Below, piece after piece: positions 1-9,092 of a DNA stretch of 64,000 nucleotides. The notes beneath the pieces are model-generated. The model was not told where the DNA came from. It did no database searches and worked only from the letters and a program-made list of their open reading frames with translations. Each line of letters begins with the position of its first letter. Within the stretch, counting starts at the first letter, position 1. The DNA comes from Morganella morganii (GTDB lineage Bacteria; Pseudomonadota; Gammaproteobacteria; Enterobacterales; Enterobacteriaceae): contig NZ_NRQY01000001.1 in NCBI RefSeq assembly GCF_003996855.1, positions 2,843,537 to 2,907,536 on the forward strand, in the 5' to 3' direction. A program made the position numbers and the translations under genes.

Positions 1-1206
1 TTTATCTTTCGCGCAGGTTTCGCCGATATATTCACAGACTTTCAGGAAGTCGTCTTTCGGCGTTCCGCAGATATTGGTTACCACATCCGGGGTATAACGG
101 CTGACGTGCTCTTTCAGTAAATTCCAGACACAACGCGGATGCTGTAATGTGGTGTCGCGTCTGGCGAAACCATTTTCATCCAGCTCGTAGTTCCAGGTGG
201 TTTTATCGTACTGACGTTTTTCCGCATCATAGCCGCTGAACAAACCGTTATCGAACGCATAATCTTCACGCACGATCAGGCTGGCGTTGGTGTACGCCTC
301 AACATACTCACGGTTAATTTTTTCATTTTCCATCAGGTATTTAATTACACCTGACAGGAACGCGATATCGGTACCGGAACGGATAGGCGTGTAGAAATCC
401 GCCACAGCCGCAGTACGGGTAAAGCGCGGGTCAATCACGATCAGTTTGGCATTGTTATGAATTTTGGCTTCCATCGCCCAGCGGAACCCGACAGGGTGAG
501 CTTCCGCCGCGTTTCCGCCCATCACAACAACAAGGTTGGCATTTTTAATATCAACCCAGTGGTTGGTCATGGCACCGCGACCAAATGTCGGAGCAAGACT
601 TGCTACCGTAGGTCCGTGTCAGACACGCGCCTGGTTATCCACGGCAAGCATGCCGAGGGCGCGGGAGAATTTCTGGGTGACAAAGCCGGTTTCGTTACTG
701 GCGGCAGACGCGCATAACATCCCGGTGGTTAACCAGCGGTTGACGATGACGCCATCGCTGTTTTTTTCAATAAAGTTACTGTCGCGGTCATCTTTAACCA
801 GGCGGGCGATACGATCAAACGCCTCATTCCACGAGATACGTTTCCACTCGTTGGTGCCCGGTTCGCGGACTTCAGGGTATTTAAGACGGCTTTCGCTGTG
901 GATAAAATCAATCAGACCTGCGCCTTTCGGACACAGCGCGCCACGGTTTACCGGATGATCCGGGTCCCCTTCAATGTGAAAAATAGATTCTTTGGCGTTT
1001 TTTGCCCCGTCACCCAGACTGTACATTAACAGCCCGCAACCAACGGAACAGTACGTGCAGGTATTACGGGTTTCACGTGCGCGCAAAAGCTTATACTGAC
1101 GAGAACCGGCAATAGCAACCGCCGGGGTAAACCCCAGAGCCGCTGCCGTTGTACCCGCCATACCGCCAGCGCAGATCTTAAAGAACTGCCTTCTGCTGAC
1201 TTGCAT
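1..1206 (-). CDS. fdoG: Formate dehydrogenase-O/N alpha subunit, selenoprotein (N-terminal 402 residues, cut by window edge)
   Basis: Molybdenum-bis-MGD catalytic subunit that oxidises formate to CO2 in the periplasm and passes electrons through the beta and gamma subunits to the quinone pool. Residues 3-9 (SRRQFFK) are a twin-arginine export signal. A cysteine cluster (CTYCSVGC around residue 50, then CPKG) forms the 4Fe-4S site. The reading frame meets TGA at 619-621, codon 196, where this family inserts selenocysteine, and then stays open to the window edge with typical downstream sequence (HGPTVASLAPTFGRG). The ATG at 1206 has a strong AAGGAGA ribosome site. The full protein is normally about 1015 residues, so the C-terminal 60 percent lies outside. 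Divergent fdhD next door matches the E. coli fdo locus, so fdoG is preferred over the close paralogue fdnG. Confidence 0.93.
580..621 (-). promoter_or_regulatory. Selenocysteine UGA codon and bacterial SECIS hairpin
   Basis: The complement of 619-621 is TGA, in frame inside fdoG after A-R-V and before H-G-P, the exact context of the FdnG/FdoG selenocysteine. Immediately 3' in the mRNA lies a hairpin whose arms are AGCAAG (about 600-606) and CTTGCT (about 593-598), the kind of structure SelB binds to recode UGA. Seen directly: the codon, the continued frame and the complementary arms. Known from the family: SelB-dependent insertion. Any annotation that stops the gene at 619 is wrong. Confidence 0.9.
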
Positions 1207-1372
1207 GGAGATCTCCTTATTACATTGCTCTTATGCCGCTGCAAAGTAAGCCGCAGCGAACTTTCTTTTTATCCGCACAGTGATGCGTGCGATCAGGTTC
1301 ATTGCCTGGTGGAATGGTGTAAACTTTTACCCATACTATTATTATGTATTATTAAGCGCAGGAATTCATCTG

Positions 1373-2203
1373 ATGGATGACATTTATTCCATAGAATCGT
1401 TACATAATTGTCTAATTCGCGGTGCTCATCTCACAAGCGTGCAACAAAAAAGCAAACCCGGGCATAATGAAAATGACTGGGTCGCAGAAGAGACGCCGGT
1501 TGCTCTGGTGTACAACGGCATTTCACATGTGGTGATGATGGCCAGCCCGAAAAACCTGGATGATTTTGCTGCCGGTTTTTCGCTTTCCGAAGGCATTATT
1601 GAATCCGTCGCCGAAATACGGGGGATTGATATCACGGATGCCTGCCACGGCGGATTTGAAGTCCGCGTTGAATTATCATCCCGCCGTTTTGCCGGACTGA
1701 AAGAACGCCGCCGTAATATGGCCGGGCGCACCGGCTGCGGCATCTGCGGCACCGAACAAATCAGCGAGATTTTCCGTCCGATCCCGCCGCTGGATTTCAC
1801 ACAGACCTTTTCACTCAGTCACCTCGATGAGGCACTCAGCCTGCTGCCGCAGGTACAGGAAATCGGAAAACTGACCGGTTGCACCCACGCCGCCGGCTGG
1901 ATCTCCCCGCAGGGTGAATTACTGGGCGGTTGTGAGGATGTGGGACGCCACGTGGCATTGGATAAATTGCTGGGTATGCGGGCAAAAGCACAATGGACAG
2001 ACGGCGCTGTACTGGTATCGAGCCGTGCCAGCTATGAGATGGTACAGAAAAGTGCGCAGTGCGGCGCGGAAATTCTGTTTGCGGTTTCCGCTCCGACCAC
2101 ACTGGCGATTGAAACTGCCAAACGCTGCCGCCTGACGCTGGCTGGATTTTGTAAAAAAGGGCGGGCCACAATCTATACCCACCCTGAACGGCTGACCCCC
2201 TGA
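1373..2203 (+). CDS. fdhD: Formate dehydrogenase accessory sulfurtransferase FdhD
   Basis: FdhD carries sulfur from IscS to the molybdenum cofactor of formate dehydrogenases and is needed for their activity; it acts in the cytoplasm. The conserved CGICG motif near residue 120 holds the sulfur-carrying cysteines, and [15 protein letters not shown] and [11 protein letters not shown] near the C-terminus are family signatures. The frame is open from 1280, but the ATG at 1373 (MDDIYSIES) is chosen because an AGGA sits about 10 bases upstream and it gives 276 residues, the family length. It is divergent from fdoG across about 165 bases, which must hold both promoters. The stop abuts the stop of the convergent acetyltransferase gene. 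Confidence 0.95.
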   Translation: MDDIYSIESLHNCLIRGAHLTSVQQKSKPGHNENDWVAEETPVALVYNGISHVVMMASPKNLDDFAAGFSLSEGIIESVAEIRGIDITDACHGGFEVRVELSSRRFAGLKERRRNMAGRTGCGICGTEQISEIFRPIPPLDFTQTFSLSHLDEALSLLPQVQEIGKLTGCTHAAGWISPQGELLGGCEDVGRHVALDKLLGMRAKAQWTDGAVLVSSRASYEMVQKSAQCGAEILFAVSAPTTLAIETAKRCRLTLAGFCKKGRATIYTHPERLTP

Positions 2204-2968
2204 CTATTCAGCCAGCGGATGATATATCCACAGGTTCGGTTCATGGTAAATGACCCGGTCGTTTTCAGGATCGGCCTGAACCGGCACCAGAGCACCCGGC
2301 ACAATGTACTGACCGGCATGCGGAAAGGCCATGCCGGTCCATTCCGACCAGTTATCAACAGAGGATGTGATATTCACCGAACGCATCGCCGGTTTGATAA
2401 CCTGCCCGCCAAGCCGGACATGCGTGCGGATCCACGGGTCAAACGGCTCGCCCTGCGGAGTCTGCCACTGACAGTATTCCGCGAAATCCTGCAACGGATA
2501 CTGTGCTTTTAGTGTCGGACGCACCGGTACCACCACGCCCTTCAGCCCGGCCTGTGCAGCCGCCGCTTTCAGTGCGGTGATAAGCTGTGCGGGAATACCG
2601 CGCCCGCGAAAATCCGGGTCAACCGTCACTGACAGTGCGGATACCAGGGTCGGTTTCCGGGTATCGGTTGCCCCCATAGTCAGCACTGCATCCCAGCCCT
2701 CATCCGGCAGATCAGTCAGCGGCGCATCTTCCGGAAAATAAAACGGAATCGCACTCAGAAGCCCGGTGACCAGCTCTTCTCCGGCAATGGTCGCAACAGC
2801 AACCTGCTGAAAAAACAGATTTTCCTCAAGATACAGTGTATCCAGGTACTGGTCAGCTACCGGACTTGATAACATGAATAATGGGCACTGTTCCGCGACC
2901 AGCGCTTCCGCACTGTCCAGCAGTGACTCATGACACTGTGCGACACTTAGGATCCGGACTGACGACAT
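2204..2968 (-). CDS. GNAT-family N-acetyltransferase, substrate unknown
   Basis: A 254-residue cytoplasmic protein. Residues about 105-130 (ALSVTVDPDFRGRGIPAQLI) form GNAT motif A: beta-strand 4, then the RGRGIP pyrophosphate-binding loop that grips acetyl-CoA, then helix 3. The rest is poorly conserved in this superfamily and does not reveal the acceptor. The ATG at 2968 has GGAGAATC upstream. It is convergent with fdhD, with the stop codons adjacent, and I see no functional link to formate metabolism. The fold is fairly certain, the substrate unknown. Confidence 0.75.
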   Translation of the reverse strand: MSSVRILSVAQCHESLLDSAEALVAEQCPLFMLSSPVADQYLDTLYLEENLFFQQVAVATIAGEELVTGLLSAIPFYFPEDAPLTDLPDEGWDAVLTMGATDTRKPTLVSALSVTVDPDFRGRGIPAQLITALKAAAAQAGLKGVVVPVRPTLKAQYPLQDFAEYCQWQTPQGEPFDPWIRTHVRLGGQVIKPAMRSVNITSSVDNWSEWTGMAFPHAGQYIVPGALVPVQADPENDRVIYHEPNLWIYHPLAE

Positions 2969-3053
2969 ATGATTCTCCGCTTACATACCCTATTGCACGT
3001 ATATTAACGGTTTTCAGGTAAAAATAATTAACGTTAGCTTTATATCTCCGGTC

Positions 3054-3485
3054 TTATTCCCGCCGTGAAAACCGGAAACCCTTTCCTGTCCGTTTTCCGT
3101 CTTTATCGAGAATTTCATAATACTCTTCCGTCAGCACGGACTGCCCTTTATCCCAGCGTCCGGTGTCTGACAGATTATCCGCCCGGTAAACATCCCCGAC
3201 CACCCGGTACTGCCGCCCTTTATAGCGGATGTGCTTTGTTGCCCCGGGAGAAAACTGGCGGGTGACTTCGGTGTACTCCCCGTTACCATCACGCCGCAGA
3301 CCAATCAGACGCAGACCTTTTGTTGCCGGGTCATTATCGGACGCACCAGGCACCGGCATATCCGGTGTCAGGGTAATAACCTCATAATGCTCAGAAAAAT
3401 CGCTTCTCCCGGTTTGCGGCCATGCAGCCGAAGCAGATCCGCAGGTCAGCACCGTTAACAGCAAAAATATCAGCGTCTTTTTCAT
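3054..3485 (-). CDS. Small exported protein of unknown function
   Basis: A 143-residue protein. Residues 1-20 are a clear Sec signal peptide (Lys-Lys, a leucine-rich core, then ASA before AWPQ), so the mature product is probably periplasmic, about 123 residues and rich in charged residues and short beta-like stretches (YRVVGDVYRAD, EEYYEILDKDGKRTGKGFRF). The mature part has no cysteine and no lipobox. I do not recognise a domain. It is a single gene, not closely coupled to the acetyltransferase downstream, from which it is 85 bases away. Confidence 0.7.
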   Translation of the reverse strand: MKKTLIFLLLTVLTCGSASAAWPQTGRSDFSEHYEVITLTPDMPVPGASDNDPATKGLRLIGLRRDGNGEYTEVTRQFSPGATKHIRYKGRQYRVVGDVYRADNLSDTGRWDKGQSVLTEEYYEILDKDGKRTGKGFRFSRRE

Positions 3486-3927
3486 TGTCAGATTATCCGT
3501 TCAGCTCAAAACACCGGACAGTATGAAACAGAAAGACAAAATCAAACGCGATAACAGCCGTTAATTAAATGCATTATTATTGCGTTTAAAATCCAATCAC
3601 CAATAAAATTAAAAAATAATATTTCAGCTTAAATTACCTTAGCGAATTAATAACCTGATTTACCACACAGAAAAACTCTGAATGTACATCACATATTTTC
3701 ATTCTTATATTTGAAATAAATTTGTCACAAAAAATAAAAAATGGTGATTTTTTAATTCGTTATTTAATTAGCATTCTAATCAAATTATTCTCACTGCAAA
3801 TAAATGATAATAATTCTCATTTACAGAGAATTCATTCTCCTTTATCGTTTATTTGTTTTCCGGAAACACGCTGGGAAATACATTTTTATTCACCCGACCA
3901 TTCATGAAATTATAAGGAATTTAATTT
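3486..3927. promoter_or_regulatory. AT-rich promoter region of the heme locus with Fur box at 3802-3822
   Basis: This is a 440-base, very AT-rich interval between the small exported protein gene and the hemophore gene. At 3802-3822 it holds a good Fur site: TGATAAT, one A, ATTCTCA (3805-3819), flanked by further matches to the GATAAT-type repeats. A second half-match, ATTCTCA, occurs at 3787-3793. A ribosome site AAGGA lies at 3913-3917, ahead of the ATG at 3928. The Fur site means the locus is probably switched on by iron starvation (established for such boxes; inferred here). No convincing gene lies in the rest. Confidence 0.75.
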
Positions 3928-4704
3928 ATGAAGATGTTTAATCTGAAGACCCCGCTGGCAACACTGGTCACCCTGTGTGCTGCATTCTCCGCTGTACAGG
4001 CTCAGGCTGATGCGGGTTATGGTAGTTCAGAAACACCAGATGGCGCTCATATCATTGTTGGCGTAACCGCTGCATCAGAGCGTCAGGGACATCCATCACC
4101 GGGCGGAGAACCGGGAATCGGTTATTCCGGCATGCACAACGGAACCAAAGTCAGCTTTGCCAGTCTGCAGGGACCAAACCGTGCAGTTCCAAACGATAAC
4201 GGTGTTTCTGTTATCACCTCTGTGCCGCAGTCACACCGTAATATGGGCTCTTTTAATTTTGCCAAAATAGCCGATGCCGATATTTATTACGGTGAATGGG
4301 TTTCCGGTACCGATTTCAGTGACGATTCCCATATGGCGTATTACGCAGGGAAAGATATCACCGCTGCTATGCCATCCGAAGGGACGGCACAGTACAGCAT
4401 TAAAGGACTCAGCGGCTACAGCAGCGGTGAACAGATCAGCGGCACATTCAGCACGAATTTTGATGCTAATACCTTTACCGGCTCTCTCAGCTCAACCGAT
4501 CTCAGTTACAGCCTGAGCGGCACTGTCAGTGGTTCAGCCTTTGATGGTACTGCATCTGTCAGCACCACCGGTACCGATACCACAACCGTCAGCGGTACGA
4601 CCAACGGGCATTTCTTTGGTGACAATGCACAGCAGGTTGCCGGTTATGCTGAGTTCAGCAGTGATAAAGCGAAGAATATCGCGTTCGGCGGAACCAAGTC
4701 CTAA
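3928..4704 (+). CDS. Secreted hemophore of the hemophilin / TbpB-barrel (Slam-dependent) type
   Basis: A 258-residue protein predicted to be secreted across both membranes to capture heme or another haem-iron source. Residues 1-27 are a Sec signal peptide ending VQAQA. The C-terminal half (about 150-258) is made of short alternating beta strands (GEQISGTFSTNF, TFTGSLSSTDLSYSLSGTVSG) and ends GHFFGDNAQQVAGYAEF...NIAFGGTK, the signature end of the small TbpB-like beta barrel that Slam translocators recognise. The N-terminal half (His/Gly-rich, with SERQGHPSPGG and YSGMHNG) would be the ligand domain, as in Acinetobacter hemophilin. No lipobox, so it is a free secreted protein. First gene of a Fur-box-controlled cluster and the only member with an intact frame. 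Confidence 0.8.
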   Translation: MKMFNLKTPLATLVTLCAAFSAVQAQADAGYGSSETPDGAHIIVGVTAASERQGHPSPGGEPGIGYSGMHNGTKVSFASLQGPNRAVPNDNGVSVITSVPQSHRNMGSFNFAKIADADIYYGEWVSGTDFSDDSHMAYYAGKDITAAMPSEGTAQYSIKGLSGYSSGEQISGTFSTNFDANTFTGSLSSTDLSYSLSGTVSGSAFDGTASVSTTGTDTTTVSGTTNGHFFGDNAQQVAGYAEFSSDKAKNIAFGGTKS

Positions 4705-4722
4705 TTCATTATTGATACATTT

Positions 4723-4751
4723 CATCAGGAACAGATTATCTGTTCCTGATG
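4723..4751 (+). terminator. Perfect 12-bp hairpin between hemophore and Slam genes (attenuator?)
   Basis: CATCAGGAACAG at 4723-4734 pairs perfectly with CTGTTCCTGATG at 4740-4751 across a 5-base loop. Only three T residues follow, so it is a weak terminator or an mRNA-stabilising processing hairpin. Its 3' arm contains the first possible ATG of the Slam gene (4749). A structure like this would let the secreted cargo be made in excess over the translocator. Confidence 0.65.
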
Positions 4752-6118
4752 TTTACCGGGTATAATTATGTCGTCGCAGATAAAGTTAATTTACGGATTT
4801 ATTCTTTTTTATTATTACTTGTTTTTTCATTACCGGCATCTGCAACTATACAAAAAAACAATCATTCAGAAGATAATAATACTGCACGTAATTTATATCT
4901 CTCACTAAAGAAAAATAACCTCAAAGCGATTTATCATTACTTATCTGTTTATCAGCAGGAACATCAGGCTGACCCGTTACTGATTATCTTCAGCCAGGCA
5001 AAACTGGCCTATTTAAACCAGCGCCCCGGGGTTGCTATCGGGTTATATAATACCATTCTGCAACAGAAACCCCATTTCTTTGCCGCACAACTGGAACTGG
5101 CCCGCAGCTACCGGGCCGATCGCCAGATCGGGAACGCCTTGCTTTTGTTCCGGGAACTGAGTCAGCGCCTGCCGGTGACCTCTCCCCACTATCCGGAAAT
5201 TACCCGCACCATTACCGAACTCACCCGGGCACTCAGTTGGTCATTACTGCTCAGTGCCGGCAGCCATTACACAGATAATTATTATCAGACCCCACTGCCG
5301 AAAGCACACTGCCTGCACTACAGCCCCGATGGTTCCTGTTACGCCAGCCTTATCCCGCAAATCCCCCACGCCGTCTTACAATGGCGCAGCGACTGGGATT
5401 TACGCAGGCTGACACCGCTGTCCGGCTCTCATTTTCTGACGCAGCACTACCGGGTATCCACGCGGTATGATGCCGCAAATCAGGTAGCCAATACCGTAAC
5501 ACTGACGGCTAAAACGGGTTATCACTATCAGGATCGCCATACTTTATGGCAACTGACCCCGCTGCTGGAGCAGCATTTTTCCGCCGGACGCCGTTTTTCC
5601 TCCGCTTACGGTTTACAAACATATCTGAATCAGCAACTCAGCCCAGAGTGGTCACTGGGCGGACTGGCTGCACTGCGACAGCACCGTTATCAGCCTTATC
5701 TGCATTCACATAACGGCACTGAATACCAGTTGATGCCGCAGATAACCTGGCGTCCGCATCCGGCAGCCACACTGTATTTACAGGCAGAAACCACCGTTCA
5801 CAAAAAAATGATCCCTATAAACATTACCGGACGGCTGCCCTGCATACCGGACTGACCTACCTGTGGCACCCGTCTGTGTCCCAGTCTGTTCATGCCGTTT
5901 ACACCCGTAAACGTTATCACCATACACATCCGTTACACCGCCAGGCCAGGGAGGATCTCACCCGACAGTACAGTACAACACTCGCGCTCTACCCGCCGTC
6001 ATTCGCGCAGATTTCACCTCAGCTTTCCCTGATCCACACCCGCAACCGCAGTTCTGTACCGTGGCTTTATACCTACCGGCAGACTGAAATCATGCTGCGT
6101 TTTGAACGGCTGTTTTAA
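4749..6118 (+). pseudogene. Slam / type XI secretion outer-membrane translocator, disrupted by a frameshift at an A7 tract
   Basis: Surface lipoprotein assembly modulator family (DUF560): an N-terminal periplasmic TPR domain (about residues 45-150, e.g. DPLLIIFSQAKLAYLNQ, FFAAQLELARSYRADRQIGNALLLF) and a C-terminal outer-membrane beta barrel. The first frame runs to a stop at 5855. The remaining barrel, ending in the outer-membrane signature ...EIMLRFERLF at 6118, lies one frame back. The switch maps to the seven A residues at 5802-5808: an eighth A would restore ...VHKKNDPYKHYRTAAL.... The start is also uncertain. ATG 4749 lies in a hairpin arm; ATG 4768 would give a better signal peptide only if one T were added to the T6 run at 4805-4810. 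Known role: moves TbpB-like hemophores to the surface. Broken, phase-variable or a sequencing error. Confidence 0.8.
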
Positions 6119-6158
6119 CCCTTTCTGATTATTTATTTTTTATCATCCGGGAATCGTT

Positions 6159-9089
6159 ATGTCTTCGCATTCACCATTATCTGGTCATCCATATAAAACA
6201 ATCACACTGCTTCTGCCCGTGTTATTTATCCCGCTGCCGGGACTGGCGACAGAGGAAAAAAATCAGCAACTGGGCGACATTACGCTCCGTAATGAACAGG
6301 CCGCTGCTGATAGCGCCAAAGATAAAATCTATGACAAAAATGTCTCCACCCTGATCCTCACCAAAGAAGAAATAGAGCGCTATAAAGGTGCCTCTGCCGC
6401 CGATATTCTCAAAGGCGCCAACGGGGTATTCAGCGGTGATGCCCGCAACGGCAACGCGCTGGATGTCAATATCCGCGGAATACAGGGGCCGGGCCGTGTA
6501 CCGGTCACCATCGACGGCACCGAACAGGCCGTGACGGTGTACCGAGGTTATAACGGTGCCAATAACCGTAACTACCTTGACCCGATGCTGATCAGTGAAA
6601 TTGAGATTGAAAAAGGCCCGTCCCTTAACCCGCACCTGAAAACGTCGGTAGGCGGCGGTGTTGCCATGAAAACACTCACCATCAATGACGTGGTGAAAAA
6701 CGGTGACCAGTTTGGTGCCGCACTGATGCTGGAAAACAGCAGTAACACCACCAAAGCCCGGATACCAAATCTGGGGATCGGGGAAGATTACCGCCTTGTG
6801 GATAATATGCAGTTCGATTGGCTTATTATTGACGACCCCGGCACCCACTTAACCCCGGAAAACCGGGATAATGCCCCAGCCCTGAATAAAAGCGATTACG
6901 CCTGGCGTCTGGCAGTAGGTACCCGTCAGGAAAATATGGATCTGTTACTGGCTTATGCTTACCGCGACCGGGGAAACTATTTTGCCGGTAAACGCCACAG
7001 CGAAAAATATAATGATGAGATGTCTGACAGTGATATCGGTATTCTGCAAACATCCAACAAAACCTATGACCCGTATATGCCGTTTGTGTCCCGTATTTAC
7101 CGCAAGGGTAATGAAGTTCCCAATACATCGGCAAAAACGGAATCCTGGCTGATAAAAAATACCTGGTATCTTAATGATGACCACGCGCTGCAACTTAGCT
7201 GGCGCGATACCCGCTCTGATTTCGGCGATATTATGCCTTCACGGCTGGGCTGGATCCGCGCTGAGGATAATATTATTCCGCAGTGGCCGCTGGCTGACCT
7301 GCATGCACAGGCCGGTTATCTTCACCTGAAATCCCAACCGGCGCATCTTGCCTATATTGATTCAGATATCCGCCTGTGGACTACCCTGACCACCAGCAAT
7401 ACCAACTCCGGCGGCGGCTGGCCGCGCTACCCGAAAAATATGGACCACGGCTATAAACAGGGGGATATCAGCACCATCAACCCGGCAATCGACGGCGCAC
7501 TGATTAACACTGCTGCCCTGAATGTACAGAATCAGCGTTACGGGCTGGATTTCAGCAATAAATTTGCTTTTACCCCGGAACTGTCGGTGACTCTGGCCGC
7601 CAACATGCAGTTTGAGCATCTGGACAGTAATACCAGCCTGGAAAACTACAAACTCTTTATGTTCGCTGTTCCCGCCCGTAAAGGCCGCCGCTTTGAATAT
7701 CAGCAATCCGTCAGTCTGGACTGGCAACCCGTCTCCTGGCTGTCACTCAGTGCCGGCGGCAGACAAACCGTATACTGAGTGTCGATGATCTTTCCAATGA
7801 GTGCGGCCCGTAAAGACCCTTACTGTAAACAAGACTATGAAGTTACCGGTTATTACCTGAATTATTTCCGGAATATGACTGAAACAGAATCACAAGTTTA
7901 TAAAAAACGGCAACAGGGCCTGTGGCTCGAACTGACCCCGGAAGAAAGGGAAACAATACGGGGAAAAACGATTTGGCCAATACGTTACAGAGATGACCCG
8001 ACCAATAAAGCAGTTCGCAGGATGGTTCGCGAAAAAAAATTCTGGCCGGTAGATACCAGTGACGGACGCCTGAAACAGAAAGACCGGCCGGATATCGATA
8101 CCGCATTGCGGGGTATTGATCCTTACACCGGGCAGGAAACCTATCTCTATGAATATAATAATTATCCTATTCAGCACGGTGACAGAGAAGTGCAACCCGT
8201 TACCCACACCTGGAAAGAAAAACCCCGCCGCCAGGCCAGCGCCTGGACACCGATGCTGTCTGCCTCGGTTCATCTGACCGATGATCTGCGTCTGTATGGC
8301 CGCTATGCGGAAACTGTACGTATGCCGAGCCTGTTTGAAGATACTGTCGGGTTCTCCGGTTCCTCTGTCCCGCATATCGGTTACCGTTATAAACCGGAAC
8401 GCGCAGTAACCCGGGAATACGGTGTGGTTTTTAACGGAAAATCACTGCTCCGCGCCGACCGCCATGCGGATATCCGGCTGAATTACTTCCATACGGATAT
8501 TCTCAATGTCTTTGATCGTGATAACTATTTCCGTTTTTCACAGATGGATAAGCAGCTCCTGAAAGGTGTTGAAATCCAGGCCCGTTATGATCATGGCTGG
8601 ATCTTCAGTGATCTGGGTGTGGCCTATAACCTCACTAATAAAGTCTGTGATGAAACATCTCATGCCTTTATGGACCCGACAGGGCTGCAAGATATTCCGT
8701 CATGCATTGACGGCGGTTATCTGGGCGGGTTCCTGCGTACCCAAATCCAGCCGCACTATTCTGTAACCTTTAACCTCGGCGGGCGTTTATTCCAGGAGTC
8801 ATTAGAAATCGGCAGCCGCTGGCTCTACCACAGTGCGGTGGAAAACAGCCAGGAGAAACGCCTGATGACGATTATCCCGGAACGATACAGCAATTTTAAT
8901 AATTACCCGATGCGCTGGAATTCGGTACTGACGGTGGATGCTTATGCCAAATATAAAATCACCCCGGATGTTGCCCTGGAGGTGACCGCTACCAACCTGA
9001 CCAATGAATATTACCTCGACCCGCTCACCCGGTCGATGATGCCTGCACCGGGCCGGGCCGTAAAATTCAATGTCTCCGCGAGGTTCTGA
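6159..9089 (+). pseudogene. TonB-dependent hemophore/heme receptor, interrupted by an in-frame stop from two compensating indels
   Basis: About 976 residues in total. After a hydrophobic N-terminal signal come a plug domain (IYDKNVSTLILTKEEIERYKG, LDVNIRGIQGPGRVPVTIDGT, about 60-170) and a 22-strand-type barrel, ending NLTNEYYLDPLTRS...VKFNVSARF with a terminal Phe. The frame is broken by TGA at 7776-7778. Between about 7769 and 7810 the -1 frame is open and reads ILSVDDLSNECG, a far more natural receptor sequence than the in-frame reading, and returning to the first frame at the CCC of 7807-7809 gives C-G-R-K-D-P-Y-C. So one base was probably lost near 7770 and one C gained near 7808. It follows Slam by 40 bases and is presumably the receptor that takes heme from the hemophore. 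Confidence 0.82.
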
Positions 9090-9092
9090 TTT

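Noticed and set aside
619..1206. A short 195-residue formate dehydrogenase-like protein ending at TGA
   Set aside because: The TGA is at the known selenocysteine position and the frame continues with family sequence to the window edge.
3722..3907. A 61-codon frame upstream of the hemophore gene
   Set aside because: It overlaps the Fur box and promoter, starts on a weak codon and has the composition of random AT-rich DNA.
5802..5808. Programmed -1 ribosomal frameshifting in Slam
   Set aside because: The heptamer is C-AAA-AAA, not the ideal A-AAA-AAA for both sites, and I see no obvious stimulatory stem-loop just downstream; kept only as a minor alternative to phase variation or mutation.
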